Of a DNA stretch of 64,000 nt, positions 1 to 12,314 are shown one piece after another; the first letter of the stretch is position 1; each line of letters opens with the position of its first letter. The stretch is from Mesorhizobium sp. ORS 3324 (GTDB lineage: Bacteria; Pseudomonadota; Alphaproteobacteria; Rhizobiales; Rhizobiaceae), in NCBI GenBank assembly GCA_000824825.2, contig LM655192.1:37946-101945 (forward strand), read 5' to 3'. The notes beneath the pieces were generated by a model. The model worked only from the letters and a program-made list of their open reading frames with translations, ran no database searches and was not told where the DNA came from. The position numbers and the translations under genes were made by a program.

Positions 1-108
1 CCGCCCGTGGATGACGAAGGGAAGAATGTCTCGGCTAATCGCGAACGGAAGCAGCTTCTGTTTGGAAACACGGAGATCCCTGATTTTGCAATTGGCTTTG
101 TATCATAG
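1..108 (+). CDS. possible 3' end of an unrecognised gene cut by the window edge
   Basis: Frame 1 is open from the first base to a TAG at 106-108, giving 35 residues that match no family I know. It is not the C-terminus expected of a HigB toxin, which usually sits directly upstream of higA and ends in a WRI(C/N)F-type strand. The reading frame may be chance. Confidence 0.2.
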   Translation, partial: PPVDDEGKNVSANRERKQLLFGNTEIPDFAIGFVS

Positions 109-116
109 CATGATAC
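100..116. promoter_or_regulatory. 17-bp palindrome, likely HigA operator
   Basis: GTATCAT-AGC-ATGATAC is a perfect inverted repeat with 7-bp arms and a 3-bp spacer, 47 bp before the higA start. HigA antitoxins are helix-turn-helix autorepressors that bind short palindromes overlapping their own promoter. The position and symmetry fit this role; binding is inferred. Confidence 0.6.
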
Positions 117-163
117 ATGTCGTGGGAAGGGCACTCGCCCTAACCCTTTGAGGATACTAAGCT

Positions 164-463
164 ATGCTCAAGTTTGCACGCCCTATTCACCCCGGAGAAT
201 TCCTGCGCGAGGAGTATCTGGTGCCGCTCGGCATGAGTGCCGGCGCGCTTGCGAAGAAGCTCAATCTTCCGCGGACCCGCATCGAACGAATTGTGAAGGA
301 GGGGGTCGGCCTAACCCCGGATACCGCCCTTCGCCTCGCCAGGTTCTTCAACACCACGCCCGAGTTCTGGATGAACTTCCAGAAGGCCTACGAACTCGAG
401 ACCGAAGCGAGAAGGATCGCGGCGGAACTCGAAAAGATCGTGCCGCTAGACGCAGCGGCATGA
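164..463 (+). CDS. higA: HigA-family antitoxin, XRE helix-turn-helix
   Basis: 99 aa. The opening HPGEFLREEYL block followed by a helix-turn-helix (about residues 20-65, with LNLPRTRIERIVKEG as the recognition region) and the TPEFWMNFQ segment are the standard HigA/VapI layout. In a complete type II module this protein binds and neutralises the HigB mRNA endonuclease and represses the operon. No higB is present in the 163 bases upstream or the 84 bases downstream, so it looks like an orphan or a module that lost its toxin. The palindrome at 100-116 suggests autoregulation. Family assignment is secure; function without a toxin is unknown. Confidence 0.88.
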   Translation: MLKFARPIHPGEFLREEYLVPLGMSAGALAKKLNLPRTRIERIVKEGVGLTPDTALRLARFFNTTPEFWMNFQKAYELETEARRIAAELEKIVPLDAAA

Positions 464-547
464 TGACCGTTCTTTAAAAACTTCGCAGTTCCAAACCGGC
501 TCGCGGTTCACTAATCTCGGCGTCGCAATCTGCGCCGCGGTGATCCT

Positions 548-1303
548 ATGTCCGACGCCCTGAAGATCTCTGGCATTGCCCGGCTCAGGAACTATTTCCT
601 GACGGGCTTCATCGTCTGCGCGCCGCTGGCGATCACCGCCTATATCGCCTGGTCGCTGATCGGCTGGGTCGACTCGTGGGTGAAGCCCTACATTCCCGCC
701 CGCTACAATCCCGATACCTACCTGCCGTTCCCGGTCCCCGGCTTCGGGCTGATCGTGGCGCTGGTGCTGATCACCTTCATCGGCTTCATGACGGCGAACA
801 TCGTCGGCCGCGCGATCGTCAATTTCGGCGAGCGGCTGCTTGGCCGCATGCCGCTGGTGCGCGGCATCTACCGCTCGCTGAAACAGATCTTTCAGACGGT
901 GCTGTCGAACAAGGGCGACATGTTCCGCCAGGTCGGGTTGGTCGAATATCCACGCAAAGGGGTCTGGTCGCTGGTCTTCGTCGCCAGCGAGAAGGAGACC
1001 GAGATCAACCAGAAGCTCGACCAGGAGGGTGATCCGCTGGTCGCGGTGTTCATGCCCTGCACGCCGAACCCGACCACCGGCTTCCTGATGTATGTGCATA
1101 AATCCGAGATCGTGCTGCTCGACATGAGCATCGAGGACGGCGCCAAGCTGATCGTCTCGGCCGGTCTGGTGGCGCCGGAGGTCAAGACCAAGCTCGTGAC
1201 GCTGAACGGCGAGCATATCGAAGGAACGCTCGCCAACCCGGCGCTGGGCTCTGCTCAGCCGGCGCGCAGCAGCCGTACCGCCTCGTCGCGTCCGAACAGG
1301 TAA
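548..1303 (+). CDS. DUF502 family inner-membrane protein
   Basis: 251 aa. There are two transmembrane helices, about residues 14-38 and 66-88, followed by a soluble domain carrying the DUF502 signatures (RMPLVRGIYRSLKQ; FMPCTPNPTTGFL). The family is widespread in proteobacteria and its function is not established. The reading frame runs 49 bp into the 3' end of convergent recG, so the Ser/Arg-rich tail is written in recG's antisense strand. The overlap could have arisen by loss of an earlier stop. Confidence 0.88.
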   Translation: MSDALKISGIARLRNYFLTGFIVCAPLAITAYIAWSLIGWVDSWVKPYIPARYNPDTYLPFPVPGFGLIVALVLITFIGFMTANIVGRAIVNFGERLLGRMPLVRGIYRSLKQIFQTVLSNKGDMFRQVGLVEYPRKGVWSLVFVASEKETEINQKLDQEGDPLVAVFMPCTPNPTTGFLMYVHKSEIVLLDMSIEDGAKLIVSAGLVAPEVKTKLVTLNGEHIEGTLANPALGSAQPARSSRTASSRPNR

Positions 1304-3363
1304 AGCAGTAGACGAAGCGCCTCGCCGCGCTCGGACTGCAGTTCGGGATCGCGCGACAGGATCAGCCTGGCATCGTCGCGGGCGGCTTCGAGCAGATCGG
1401 CATGGAACTCGATGCGCGCGACCTGGAAGCCGGGCGTGCCGGACTGGCGCGTGCCCAGCAGCTCGCCTTCGCCGCGCAGCTTCAAATCCTCCTCGGCGAT
1501 GCGGAAGCCGTCCTCCGTCTCGCGCATCACCGACAGCCGGCGCTTCGCGGTCTCGCCGAGCGGATCCTTGTAGAGCAGAACGCAGGAGGAGGGCCGGTCG
1601 CCGCGCCCCACCCGGCCGCGCAACTGGTGCAACTGGGCAAGGCCAAAGCGCTCGGCATGCTCGATGACCATGATGGTCGCGTCCGGCACATCGACGCCGA
1701 CCTCGATGACAGTGGTGGCGATCAGGATGCGCGTCTCGCCCTCTTTGAAGGCGCGCATCGCCTCATCCTTCTCGGCACCCTTCATGCGGCCGTGAACGAG
1801 GCCGATCTGGTCGCCGAACAGCGGCTTCAGCGAAGCGAAACGGTCCTCGGCCGACATCAGCTTGATCTCTTCCGACTCCTCGACCAGCGGGCAGATCCAA
1901 TAAATCTTCTGGCCTTCGGCGACGGCATCGCGCATGCGTCCGACCAGTTCGTCCAGACGTTCCATCGGCAAGGTGACGGTGCGGATCGGCTGGCGGCCGG
2001 CTGGTTTCTCGGTGAGCTTGGAGACATCCATGTCGCCGAAGGCGGTGAGCACCAGCGTGCGCGGGATGGGTGTCGCCGTCATCACCAGCATGTCGGGCGC
2101 GTCGCCTTTGGCGGTGATGGCGAGGCGCTGGTGGACGCCGAAGCGGTGCTGCTCGTCGACGACGGCAAGAACCAGGTCGTGGAAGGTGACCGTTTCCTGG
2201 AAGAGCGCATGGGTGCCGACGACGATGTCGATCGCGCCGCTGGCAAGGCCTTCCAGCGTCTCCGCGCGTTCGCGGCCCTTTTCGCGCCCGGTCAGGATGG
2301 CGACACGCAGGCCGGCTTTTTCCGCCAGCGGGGCGATCGTCGCCAGATGCTGGCGCGCCAGGATCTCGGTCGGCGCCATCAGCGCCGCCTGGCCTCCTGC
2401 CTCGACCGCGCGGCCCATGGCAAGCAGCGCGACCACCGTCTTGCCGGAGCCGACATCGCCCTGCAGCAGGCGCAGCATGCGTTCCGGATCGGCAAGGTCG
2501 GCATTGATTTCGCCGAGCGCGAATTCCTGTGGCGGTGTGAGCTTATAGGGCAAGGCTGCACGCAGCCGCCCGACGATACGGCCGTCGCCGGTGAGCGGCC
2601 GGCCGGAAAGGCGGCGGATTTTGGCCCGCACCAGCGCCAGCGACACCTGGCCGGCCAGGAATTCGTCGTAAGCCAGGCGGCGCCAGGCCGATCCTTCGAC
2701 CGCGACATCGATCGGGTCTTTCGGATCGTGGATGCGGGCGAGCGCGTCGCCGAAGGATGGAAAGGTGTGACGGCGCATGAAAGCGTCGTCCTGCCATTCC
2801 GGCAGGTCCGGCAAGCGGCCGCGTGCCTGGGCGATCGCCCGGCGCAGCACCTTGGCCGACAGGCCGGCGGTCAGCGGGTAGACCGGCTCGACCAGCGGCA
2901 GTCCCTCGGCCTCGTCGAGCGGTGCGATATGGTCGGGATGAACCATTGTCGGGCGGCCGTTGAACCACTCCATGCGGCCTGAGATCACGACACGCTCACC
3001 TTCCGGCAGCATCTTCTGCAGATAGGCGGCATGGGCATGGAAGAAGGTCAGCGCGATCTCGCCCGTGTCGTCATGGGCGTAGACCCGGTAAGGGACCGAC
3101 CTGTTGCCGCGCGGCGGCGGCTGGTGGCGGTCGACGCGCACCTCGAGGGTGACGATCTGGCCTTCGGCCGAGAGCGCGATGCCCGGCCGGCTGCGGCGGT
3201 CGATCACCGTGTTGGGCAGCACGAGCAGAAGGTCGGCGGCGCGCGCGGCCCGGTCGCCGAGATCGGCCGGCACAACCCGCTCAATCATGGTCCCGACCTT
3301 CTGGCCGACGCCGGCGAGAGAGGTGATCGGGACGAACAGGGGATCGAGGATGGAAGGACGCAT
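1255..3363 (-). CDS. recG: ATP-dependent DNA helicase RecG
   Basis: 702 aa, normal length. RecG remodels stalled replication forks and branch-migrates Holliday junctions. It has an N-terminal wedge/OB-fold domain (about 60-150), Walker A GDVGSGKT at 302-309, a DEQH box at 403-406, and a C-terminal helicase domain with QLRGRVGRGDRPS. It shares the helicase core with the neighbouring mfd. The start MRPSILDPLF is typical of rhizobial RecG. It is divergent from sdhE, the conserved Rhizobiales arrangement. Confidence 0.97.
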   Translation of the reverse strand: MRPSILDPLFVPITSLAGVGQKVGTMIERVVPADLGDRAARAADLLLVLPNTVIDRRSRPGIALSAEGQIVTLEVRVDRHQPPPRGNRSVPYRVYAHDDTGEIALTFFHAHAAYLQKMLPEGERVVISGRMEWFNGRPTMVHPDHIAPLDEAEGLPLVEPVYPLTAGLSAKVLRRAIAQARGRLPDLPEWQDDAFMRRHTFPSFGDALARIHDPKDPIDVAVEGSAWRRLAYDEFLAGQVSLALVRAKIRRLSGRPLTGDGRIVGRLRAALPYKLTPPQEFALGEINADLADPERMLRLLQGDVGSGKTVVALLAMGRAVEAGGQAALMAPTEILARQHLATIAPLAEKAGLRVAILTGREKGRERAETLEGLASGAIDIVVGTHALFQETVTFHDLVLAVVDEQHRFGVHQRLAITAKGDAPDMLVMTATPIPRTLVLTAFGDMDVSKLTEKPAGRQPIRTVTLPMERLDELVGRMRDAVAEGQKIYWICPLVEESEEIKLMSAEDRFASLKPLFGDQIGLVHGRMKGAEKDEAMRAFKEGETRILIATTVIEVGVDVPDATIMVIEHAERFGLAQLHQLRGRVGRGDRPSSCVLLYKDPLGETAKRRLSVMRETEDGFRIAEEDLKLRGEGELLGTRQSGTPGFQVARIEFHADLLEAARDDARLILSRDPELQSERGEALRLLLYLFGRDEAVRLLRAG

Positions 3364-3456
3364 CGTGTCAGCTTATGTCGCGACGGCGGCAGCGCAAAGG
3401 CTGACACCGGTCTCTATCCACGCTATATGCGCCGCTTCGAACAGGGATGGCGTGCG

Positions 3457-3744
3457 ATGACCGGAACACAGCGATCAAGCGAGGGATTGGACGCCCGGCG
3501 CCGCAAGCTCCTGTTCCGCTCCTGGCATCGCGGTATGCGCGAGATGGATCTGATCCTCGGTTCCTTCGCCGATGCCGAGATCGGCGCCTTGACCGGCAAC
3601 GAAATCGACCAATATGAAATGCTCCTCGAAATCCCCGACACCGAATTCCTGCCGATGATCACCGGCGAACGCCCGGTTCCGCCCGATGTCGATTGCGCGG
3701 TGCTGCGGAAGATCCTGGCGTCGCGTCGGACCATGACATTTTGA
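3457..3744 (+). CDS. sdhE: succinate dehydrogenase assembly factor SdhE (DUF339)
   Basis: 95 aa. SdhE promotes covalent attachment of FAD to the succinate dehydrogenase flavoprotein. The hallmark RGMRE sequence (residues 25-29, general RGxxE) is present, followed by the helical bundle ending in a conserved acidic/aromatic stretch (YEMLLEIPD). An in-frame ATG at 3427 would add ten residues; I prefer 3457 because homologues begin close to the helix. It lies between recG and mfd as in most Rhizobiales. Confidence 0.9.
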   Translation: MTGTQRSSEGLDARRRKLLFRSWHRGMREMDLILGSFADAEIGALTGNEIDQYEMLLEIPDTEFLPMITGERPVPPDVDCAVLRKILASRRTMTF

Positions 3745-3758
3745 AAAACGCATAACCC

Positions 3759-7256
<3,498 letters not shown>

Positions 7257-7395
7257 CGGCTTCGCCGCAAGCGTCCTAACCGGCATAAGCCATTCGCCAC
7301 TGCTGAAATTCCTGTCTAGAATAGGAAATCGGCTTCGTGTAAGGAGCCGCCACCTCATATTGGGGCCGAAATGGCGAGCGAGGGCGTTCGCCGGT

Positions 7396-7450
7396 TTGTT
7401 TGACGCAATTCCGGACGGAAAACCGTTTCGCATTTTTCCTGGAATTGCTC
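7396..7450. repeat. dispersed palindromic repeat, family A copy 1
   Basis: GCAATTCC (7405-7412) and GGAATTGC (7441-7448) are inverted arms separated by 28 bases; inside them a GGAAAA / TTTTCC pair extends the fold. The same unit occurs at 14391, 40336, 51573 and 56261. This copy lies just before the DAHP synthase start. Confidence 0.85.
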
Positions 7451-7473
7451 TGAAAGGGCGTTTGGGTGCAGCG

Positions 7474-8847
7474 ATGACGAAATGGTCGCCGAATTCGTGG
7501 AGAGCAAAGCCGATCAAGCAGGTCCCGGCCTATCCGGATCTTGCGGCACTGCAGGCCACGGAGGCGCGGCTCGCCACCTATCCGCCGCTGGTCTTTGCGG
7601 GGGAGGCGCGCAAGCTCAAGAAGCAACTGGCAGCGGTCGCTGCCGGCGAAGCCTTCCTGCTTCAGGGAGGCGACTGTGCCGAGAGCTTCGCCGAACACGG
7701 CGCGGACAACATCCGCGACTTCTTCCGCGTCTTCCTGCAGATGTCGGTGGTGCTTACCTTCGCCGGCGCGCAGCCGGTGGTGAAGGTCGGCCGGGTCGCC
7801 GGCCAGTTCGCCAAGCCGCGCTCCTCCGACAGCGAAACCAAGGCCGGCGTGACGCTGCCTAGCTATCGCGGCGACATCATCAATGGCATCGAGTTCGACG
7901 CCAAGTCCCGCGTCCCCGATCCGGCCAGGCAGGAGATGGCCTATCGCCAGTCGGCGGCGACGCTCAATCTTCTGCGCGCCTTCGCGCAGGGCGGCTATGC
8001 CAGCCTCGAAAACGTGCATCGCTGGATGCTCGGCTTCGTTGCCGACAGCCCGCAGGGCGAGAAATACGAATCGCTCGCAAACCGCATCACCGAGACCATG
8101 GATTTCATGCGCGCGGTGGGCATCACCTCCGAGACCAATTTCGCGCTGCGCGAGACCGATTTCTACACCAGCCACGAGGCGCTGCTGCTCGGCTATGAGG
8201 AGGCGCTGACCCGCGTCGACTCGACCTCGGGCGACTGGTACGCGACATCGGGCCATATGATCTGGATTGGCGACCGCACCCGCCAGCCCGACCATGCGCA
8301 TGTCGAATATTGCCGCGGCATCGAGAACCCGCTCGGCCTGAAATGCGGACCGTCGCTGACACCGGACGGCCTGCTGGAGCTTATCGATCTGCTCAACCCC
8401 GAGAACGAGCCGGGCCGGCTGACGCTGATCGCGCGCTTCGGCTCCGACAAGGTCGCGGAGCATCTGCCGAAGCTGGTGCGGGCGGTGAAGAAGGAAGGCC
8501 GCAATGTGGTGTGGTCGTCCGACCCGATGCACGGCAACACGATCGAGGCGGCCGGCTACAAGACGCGGCCGTTCGACCGCATCCTCAAGGAAGTGCAGAC
8601 CTTCTTCGAGGTGCACCGCGCCGAGGGCACGCATCCGGGCGGCATCCACGTCGAGATGACCGGCAAGAACGTCACCGAATGCACCGGCGGCGCGCGCGCC
8701 ATCACGGCGGAAGACCTGCAGGATCGCTACCACACCCATTGCGATCCACGCCTCAACGCCGACCAGGCGATCGAGCTGGCCTTCCTGGTCTCGGACCTGT
8801 TGAAGAAGAGCCATCCGGTCCAGCACAAACAGGCCGCCAACGCCTGA
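7474..8847 (+). CDS. aroG: class II 3-deoxy-7-phosphoheptulonate synthase
   Basis: 457 aa. It catalyses the first step of the shikimate pathway, condensing phosphoenolpyruvate and erythrose-4-phosphate. The plant/actinobacterial class II type is shown by N-terminal [16 protein letters not shown] with the metal-ligand cysteine, the conserved [11 protein letters not shown] block and the C-terminal HGNT metal/substrate motif. I start at ATG 7474; longer frames read through repeat copy A1. A terminator follows at 8876. The symbol follows class II usage; other annotators may call it aroF or aroH. Confidence 0.93.
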   Translation: MTKWSPNSWRAKPIKQVPAYPDLAALQATEARLATYPPLVFAGEARKLKKQLAAVAAGEAFLLQGGDCAESFAEHGADNIRDFFRVFLQMSVVLTFAGAQPVVKVGRVAGQFAKPRSSDSETKAGVTLPSYRGDIINGIEFDAKSRVPDPARQEMAYRQSAATLNLLRAFAQGGYASLENVHRWMLGFVADSPQGEKYESLANRITETMDFMRAVGITSETNFALRETDFYTSHEALLLGYEEALTRVDSTSGDWYATSGHMIWIGDRTRQPDHAHVEYCRGIENPLGLKCGPSLTPDGLLELIDLLNPENEPGRLTLIARFGSDKVAEHLPKLVRAVKKEGRNVVWSSDPMHGNTIEAAGYKTRPFDRILKEVQTFFEVHRAEGTHPGGIHVEMTGKNVTECTGGARAITAEDLQDRYHTHCDPRLNADQAIELAFLVSDLLKKSHPVQHKQAANA

Positions 8848-8875
8848 ACGGCCTGCCATCCCCTGTGATCGATCA

Positions 8876-8901
8876 AGCGCCGAATTTCTCCGGCGCTTTT
8901 T
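8876..8901 (+). terminator. rho-independent terminator after DAHP synthase
   Basis: AGCGCCG (8876-8882) pairs with CGGCGCT (8891-8897) across an 8-base loop and is followed by a T run, 28 bp after the stop codon. Confidence 0.8.
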
Positions 8902-9002
8902 CGTTCGGGAACCGGGTGCGCGCGGTGTCGTCCGCAAAACCTTACGAAAATTTATGGTTATGCGACCATCGCAAGACCAAGATTGAGGTGGAGGTGTCGC
9001 CC

Positions 9003-9020
9003 CGCGGCTGAGAAGCCGCG
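9003..9020 (+). promoter_or_regulatory. stem-loop in the 5' leader of the 9041 gene
   Basis: CGCGGCT-GAGA-AGCCGCG is a perfect 7-bp stem with a GNRA tetraloop (GAGA), ending 20 bp before the start codon. It could stabilise the leader or limit ribosome loading. There is no homology to a known riboswitch that I recognise. Confidence 0.4.
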
Positions 9021-9040
9021 CATACGGCACAGGTTCCACC

Positions 9041-9745
9041 ATGCGTCACGAGCATGCCATTGTCCACCATCGCGCAATCGACTTCTGGTCGGCGCGCGCG
9101 GCGGTGCTTGTCGTCATCTGCCTGCAGCTTCTCGTCATAAACGACCTTTCGTTCGGGCCGCGCTGGCTCGCGCCCGCTATCGAGGCGGCGCTGCTGGTGC
9201 CTTTGTCGATCGCAACGGCCTGGACGCAGATGGCGACCCAGAAGGCCGTCGACCACGAACATTGGTACGCGATCGGCCGGTTTCGCGTCTTCATCCGCCG
9301 CACCGCGCTGGTGATGACCGGCGTCATCAGCATCATGAATTGCGGGTCGCTGATCTTGCTGGTCCGGGCACTGCTCGAAGGCCATGCCGGCGCCGGCACG
9401 ACGCTGCTGGTCGATGCGCTCAACATCTGGGTCACCAACGTCATCGTCTTCGCGCTGTGGTTCTGGAGCACCGACCGCGGCGGCCCGCCGACCTGCGGCC
9501 TGGTCAAGCGCGCGCATGCCGATTTTCTCTTCCCGCAGATGACGCTGCCCGATCGTGAGATACGCGACTGGCTGCCCGGCTTTGTCGATTACGTCTTCCT
9601 GGCCTTCACCAACGCGACGGCGTTCTCGCCGACCGACACCTTGCCGCTCACCCAGCGCGCCAAGCTTTTGATGATGGCCGAGGCGATGATCTCGTTGCTG
9701 ACGATCGCGCTGGTGGCCGCGCGCGCCGTGAACATACTGGCTTAG
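9041..9745 (+). CDS. integral membrane protein of unknown function
   Basis: 234 aa, mostly hydrophobic, with about five membrane spans (near residues 20-40, 48-66, 88-112, 122-140 and 205-230). The end (FTNATAFSPTDTLPLTQRAK followed by a long helix) is laid out like the pore-plus-last-helix region of two-helix ion channels, but no GYG selectivity filter is present. I do not recognise a specific family. The last 4 bp overlap the stop of the convergent RES toxin gene. Confidence 0.75.
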   Translation: MRHEHAIVHHRAIDFWSARAAVLVVICLQLLVINDLSFGPRWLAPAIEAALLVPLSIATAWTQMATQKAVDHEHWYAIGRFRVFIRRTALVMTGVISIMNCGSLILLVRALLEGHAGAGTTLLVDALNIWVTNVIVFALWFWSTDRGGPPTCGLVKRAHADFLFPQMTLPDREIRDWLPGFVDYVFLAFTNATAFSPTDTLPLTQRAKLLMMAEAMISLLTIALVAARAVNILA

Positions 9746-10509
9746 CGCCCGCGCTCCCAGCGCATGTTCGCCAGCCTGGGGTCGGCGAAGCTGGTCCTTG
9801 AGAACTCCAGCCGCCTGTCCGGGAATTCGCAGATCGCCTGGATGCCGAACGCGCCGATGCGGATGCGCCAGGTCTGCGGCTCCAGCGGCCTGGTCCGGGC
9901 AAAGCCCTTGCACGTCAGGAGCGCGACATTGGCGCCCTTCGCGTCGCGCGCCGAGCGGTAGCGGATCGCCTGCATCTCGGCCTCGCGCGCGACATCGGCG
10001 ATGACCTGGCACGCGGCATAATCGGTCGGATGCGTCCATACCTTCTCGTCGCGGTCGAGCGGCGGCCGGGTGAGGTCTATCGCCTTCTCGCATTTGATCG
10101 CCGCGGCAAAGGCGGTGTATTCGGCCGCGTCGTGCGGCCATTGCGTCTGGGGCGACTCAGCGAAGAACAGCAGCCGGTAGAAGGCCATTTCCGCCACCGC
10201 CGTCAGCACCGTCTCGGCGGCGTAGTAGACGCCCTTGGTCTTGCCCGCGCGGCGGAAGCGCGAGCCGTGCGGATAGATCGAGCCGTAGCGGAACGGCGTG
10301 GCGAGCAGATAATGGAGGTGGCGGCACTCCAGCGGAATCTGCGGCTTGGTTTCCTCGATGAGGTCTTCCAGCAGGCCCTGCTCGTCGAGCGTGTCGACGA
10401 GCTTCAGGGTCGAGACGCGGTGCTGCGCCTCGACCATCCGCCAGTACTTGCCTTCGAGCCTGACGGCCTCAGACGAGAGCGCGTCGGGAGTCCAGGTAGG
10501 CAATGACAT
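9742..10509 (-). CDS. RES-domain toxin (type II TA)
   Basis: 255 aa from ATG 10509; a TTG at 10524 would add five residues. RES toxins resemble ADP-ribosyltransferases and characterised members deplete cellular NAD+. The RES core is visible: RYGSIYPHGSRFRRAG with the conserved Arg, a central TAVAEMAFYR with the Glu, and a downstream Ser. At 255 aa it belongs to the longer RES group. It is translated from inside the 3' end of the antitoxin gene (41-bp overlap), which implies coupled expression. Confidence 0.87.
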   Translation of the reverse strand: MSLPTWTPDALSSEAVRLEGKYWRMVEAQHRVSTLKLVDTLDEQGLLEDLIEETKPQIPLECRHLHYLLATPFRYGSIYPHGSRFRRAGKTKGVYYAAETVLTAVAEMAFYRLLFFAESPQTQWPHDAAEYTAFAAAIKCEKAIDLTRPPLDRDEKVWTHPTDYAACQVIADVAREAEMQAIRYRSARDAKGANVALLTCKGFARTRPLEPQTWRIRIGAFGIQAICEFPDRRLEFSRTSFADPRLANMRWERGR

Positions 10510-10846
10510 CGACAAGTCCGGCAATGGTCAGGATCTTTTCGAGCGGCGTGCCGTCGAGCGCCGTGTTCGGGTTCTTCAGCCATGCCCGGGCAACGGTCTC
10601 GTCGCCGCCGACGATGGCGTCGAGCGAGCGGAACAGCCGCACGAACAGCACCGCCAGCTCAAACGGCTTGGTGCCGCGCTCGAGCAGGAATTCCTGCTTG
10701 CGCATGCGCGAGACCGTCGCTTCCGAGACGCCGATGACCGATGCCAGCGTCCTTGCCGTGATGTCGAGCAGGTCGGCCGCGCGCAGCGTGGCCTTGGTGA
10801 CGACGACATTTTCCGCCGCCGTCGCGGCGGCGACTGGACGTTGCAT
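10469..10846 (-). CDS. Xre/MbcA/ParS antitoxin (DUF2384) partner of RES toxin
   Basis: 125 aa. An N-terminal helix-turn-helix (about 35-65, TLASVIGVSEATVSRM) is followed by the DUF2384 toxin-binding domain (LFRSLDAIVGGDETVARAWLKNPNTALDGTPLEKI). I choose ATG 10846 because GAAGGGTG sits at Shine-Dalgarno distance and the upstream ATG at 10861 lies inside the operator palindrome. The protein should bind and inactivate the RES toxin and repress the operon. Confidence 0.88.
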   Translation of the reverse strand: MQRPVAAATAAENVVVTKATLRAADLLDITARTLASVIGVSEATVSRMRKQEFLLERGTKPFELAVLFVRLFRSLDAIVGGDETVARAWLKNPNTALDGTPLEKILTIAGLVDVIAYLDSRRALV

Positions 10847-10859
10847 GAGCGCACCCTTC

Positions 10860-10889
10860 ATTTCTGTGGAAAATATAGTCCACAGAAAT
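10860..10889. promoter_or_regulatory. operator palindrome of the RES/Xre operon
   Basis: ATTTCTGTGGA and TCCACAGAAAT form perfect 11-bp arms around an 8-bp AT-rich spacer, immediately before the antitoxin start. A dimeric Xre antitoxin with its toxin would be expected to bind here and repress transcription. Confidence 0.75.
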
Positions 10890-10919
10890 TCATTTGGAAA
10901 GGGACCGGCTCCGCTAATA

Positions 10920-11990
10920 TCAGTCTTTCTTGTAGAGCAGCCAGCCCTTGCCGGCGCGACCGGCCATGGTCGAATGCCTGGTCACGCGGTTGCGGCCGCT
11001 GACCTTGGAGCGGTAAAGCGCCCGGTCGGCCTTGGTGTAGAGGTCTTCGGGACTGTCCGCCTCGGAAGCCATGCAGATGCCCATCGACACCGTCACCGTG
11101 CCGTAGTTCATGCCGGTCTGGCTGCTGGTGAACGGCGTCTGTTCGATCAGCACGCGGATGCGCTCTGCGATCTCGTAAGTGGTGTCCTCGCTGGCCCCTT
11201 CGACGATGAGCGCGAACTCCTCGCCGCCCGTGCGGGCCACGAACATGTCGGCGCGAACGCTGGACCGGAAAATCTCGGCGACGATCTGGATGATCTTGTC
11301 GCCGACCGGGTGGCCGTAACGGTCGTTGATGTCCTTGAAGCGGTCGATGTCGGCAAGGATCAGCGCGTTGAACAGGATGCCGCGGTTGCTGTTGTAGATG
11401 CGGGTGATTTCCTTGTCGAAGGCGCGGCGGTTCCAGATCTGCGTCAGCGGATCGGTATCGGCCAGCCGCTTGTATTCCTCGAGCTTCGACTTGACGCTTT
11501 CGAGCTCGGCGGTCTTCTCGCTGAGCGTGCTGGCGATCTGGCGGTTGTGATCCAGCGTCGAACTGGTGGCCGCAGACATGGCGCCGGCAATTTTCTGCAG
11601 CAGCTCTTGCGAAAGCAGGCTTCGATTGCTCAAGCCGCTCGAAGTCTCGTCTAGGATGCGGCCGTATTTCTCGATATGCGTGCGCTCGCTCCGCAACAGC
11701 GCGGCGATATCCTCGAGCTCCTTGGCGACCATCTCGCGGGCGTGCTCGACAATGGTGGGGCCGTGGTGCTGCGGAAAGAAAGTGCGCCCGATGCGGTCGA
11801 GATCCTCCTGCGTCGGCCGGTTGCTCAAAGAGACGACGGCAAGGCTGAGCTCGTGGTTGCTGCCGCTGAGCACCTCGTAGAAGATCTCGTAGTTGCGCGG
11901 CAGGCCAAGCACGCCGAGCTGGCGCATGGTCGCCACAACAGTGCTGGCGATGTCGCTATTCCTATCGGTCGAGACGGCTGCCGGCTGCAT
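10920..11990 (-). CDS. GGDEF-domain diguanylate cyclase
   Basis: 356 aa, no obvious membrane span. The N-terminal 150 residues are helical and unrecognised, then a coiled-coil linker (about 155-180) leads to a GGDEF domain. The catalytic motif is GGEEF at 255-259 and the DxxxFKxxND nucleotide site is intact, so the protein should make cyclic di-GMP. The product-inhibition I-site (RxxD) reads RADM at 246-249, so allosteric feedback is probably lost. A PilZ-type protein lies at 19692. Confidence 0.92.
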   Translation of the reverse strand: MQPAAVSTDRNSDIASTVVATMRQLGVLGLPRNYEIFYEVLSGSNHELSLAVVSLSNRPTQEDLDRIGRTFFPQHHGPTIVEHAREMVAKELEDIAALLRSERTHIEKYGRILDETSSGLSNRSLLSQELLQKIAGAMSAATSSTLDHNRQIASTLSEKTAELESVKSKLEEYKRLADTDPLTQIWNRRAFDKEITRIYNSNRGILFNALILADIDRFKDINDRYGHPVGDKIIQIVAEIFRSSVRADMFVARTGGEEFALIVEGASEDTTYEIAERIRVLIEQTPFTSSQTGMNYGTVTVSMGICMASEADSPEDLYTKADRALYRSKVSGRNRVTRHSTMAGRAGKGWLLYKKD

Positions 11991-12314
11991 AGTCTGTTCA
12001 CTACCCTTCAGTGCGACCGGAGACCTGCCACCGCCGTGAGTCGCCTACACGGGGATTTGAATCAAAAAATTGCGAATGCGACGGCGCGTCCCCAACACGA
12101 CCTTCGCTTGCAGGAATCATAGATGCAGTTGCGCTAATGTTTCCTTAATGGCCTGCATTTCCTCACTGTCTCTGCTACCACAGGATGTAATTCGATGCGG
12201 ACACGGCTTTTGCAAGAGGCCTTTTCGGTGTCGCATTTGCCTGCGCCCGGCAACTGCAAAACTGGAATCTTGTCTGGCACCATCGAGGCGAACGACGTCG
12301 AAGGAGGGACGGAA
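11991..12314. other. intergenic region with no gene seen
   Basis: 324 bp between divergent GGDEF and GFA genes. Only very short frames occur. It must contain both promoters, but I could not pick a convincing -35/-10 pair. AAGGAGGG at 12301-12308 is the GFA ribosome binding site. Confidence 0.6.
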
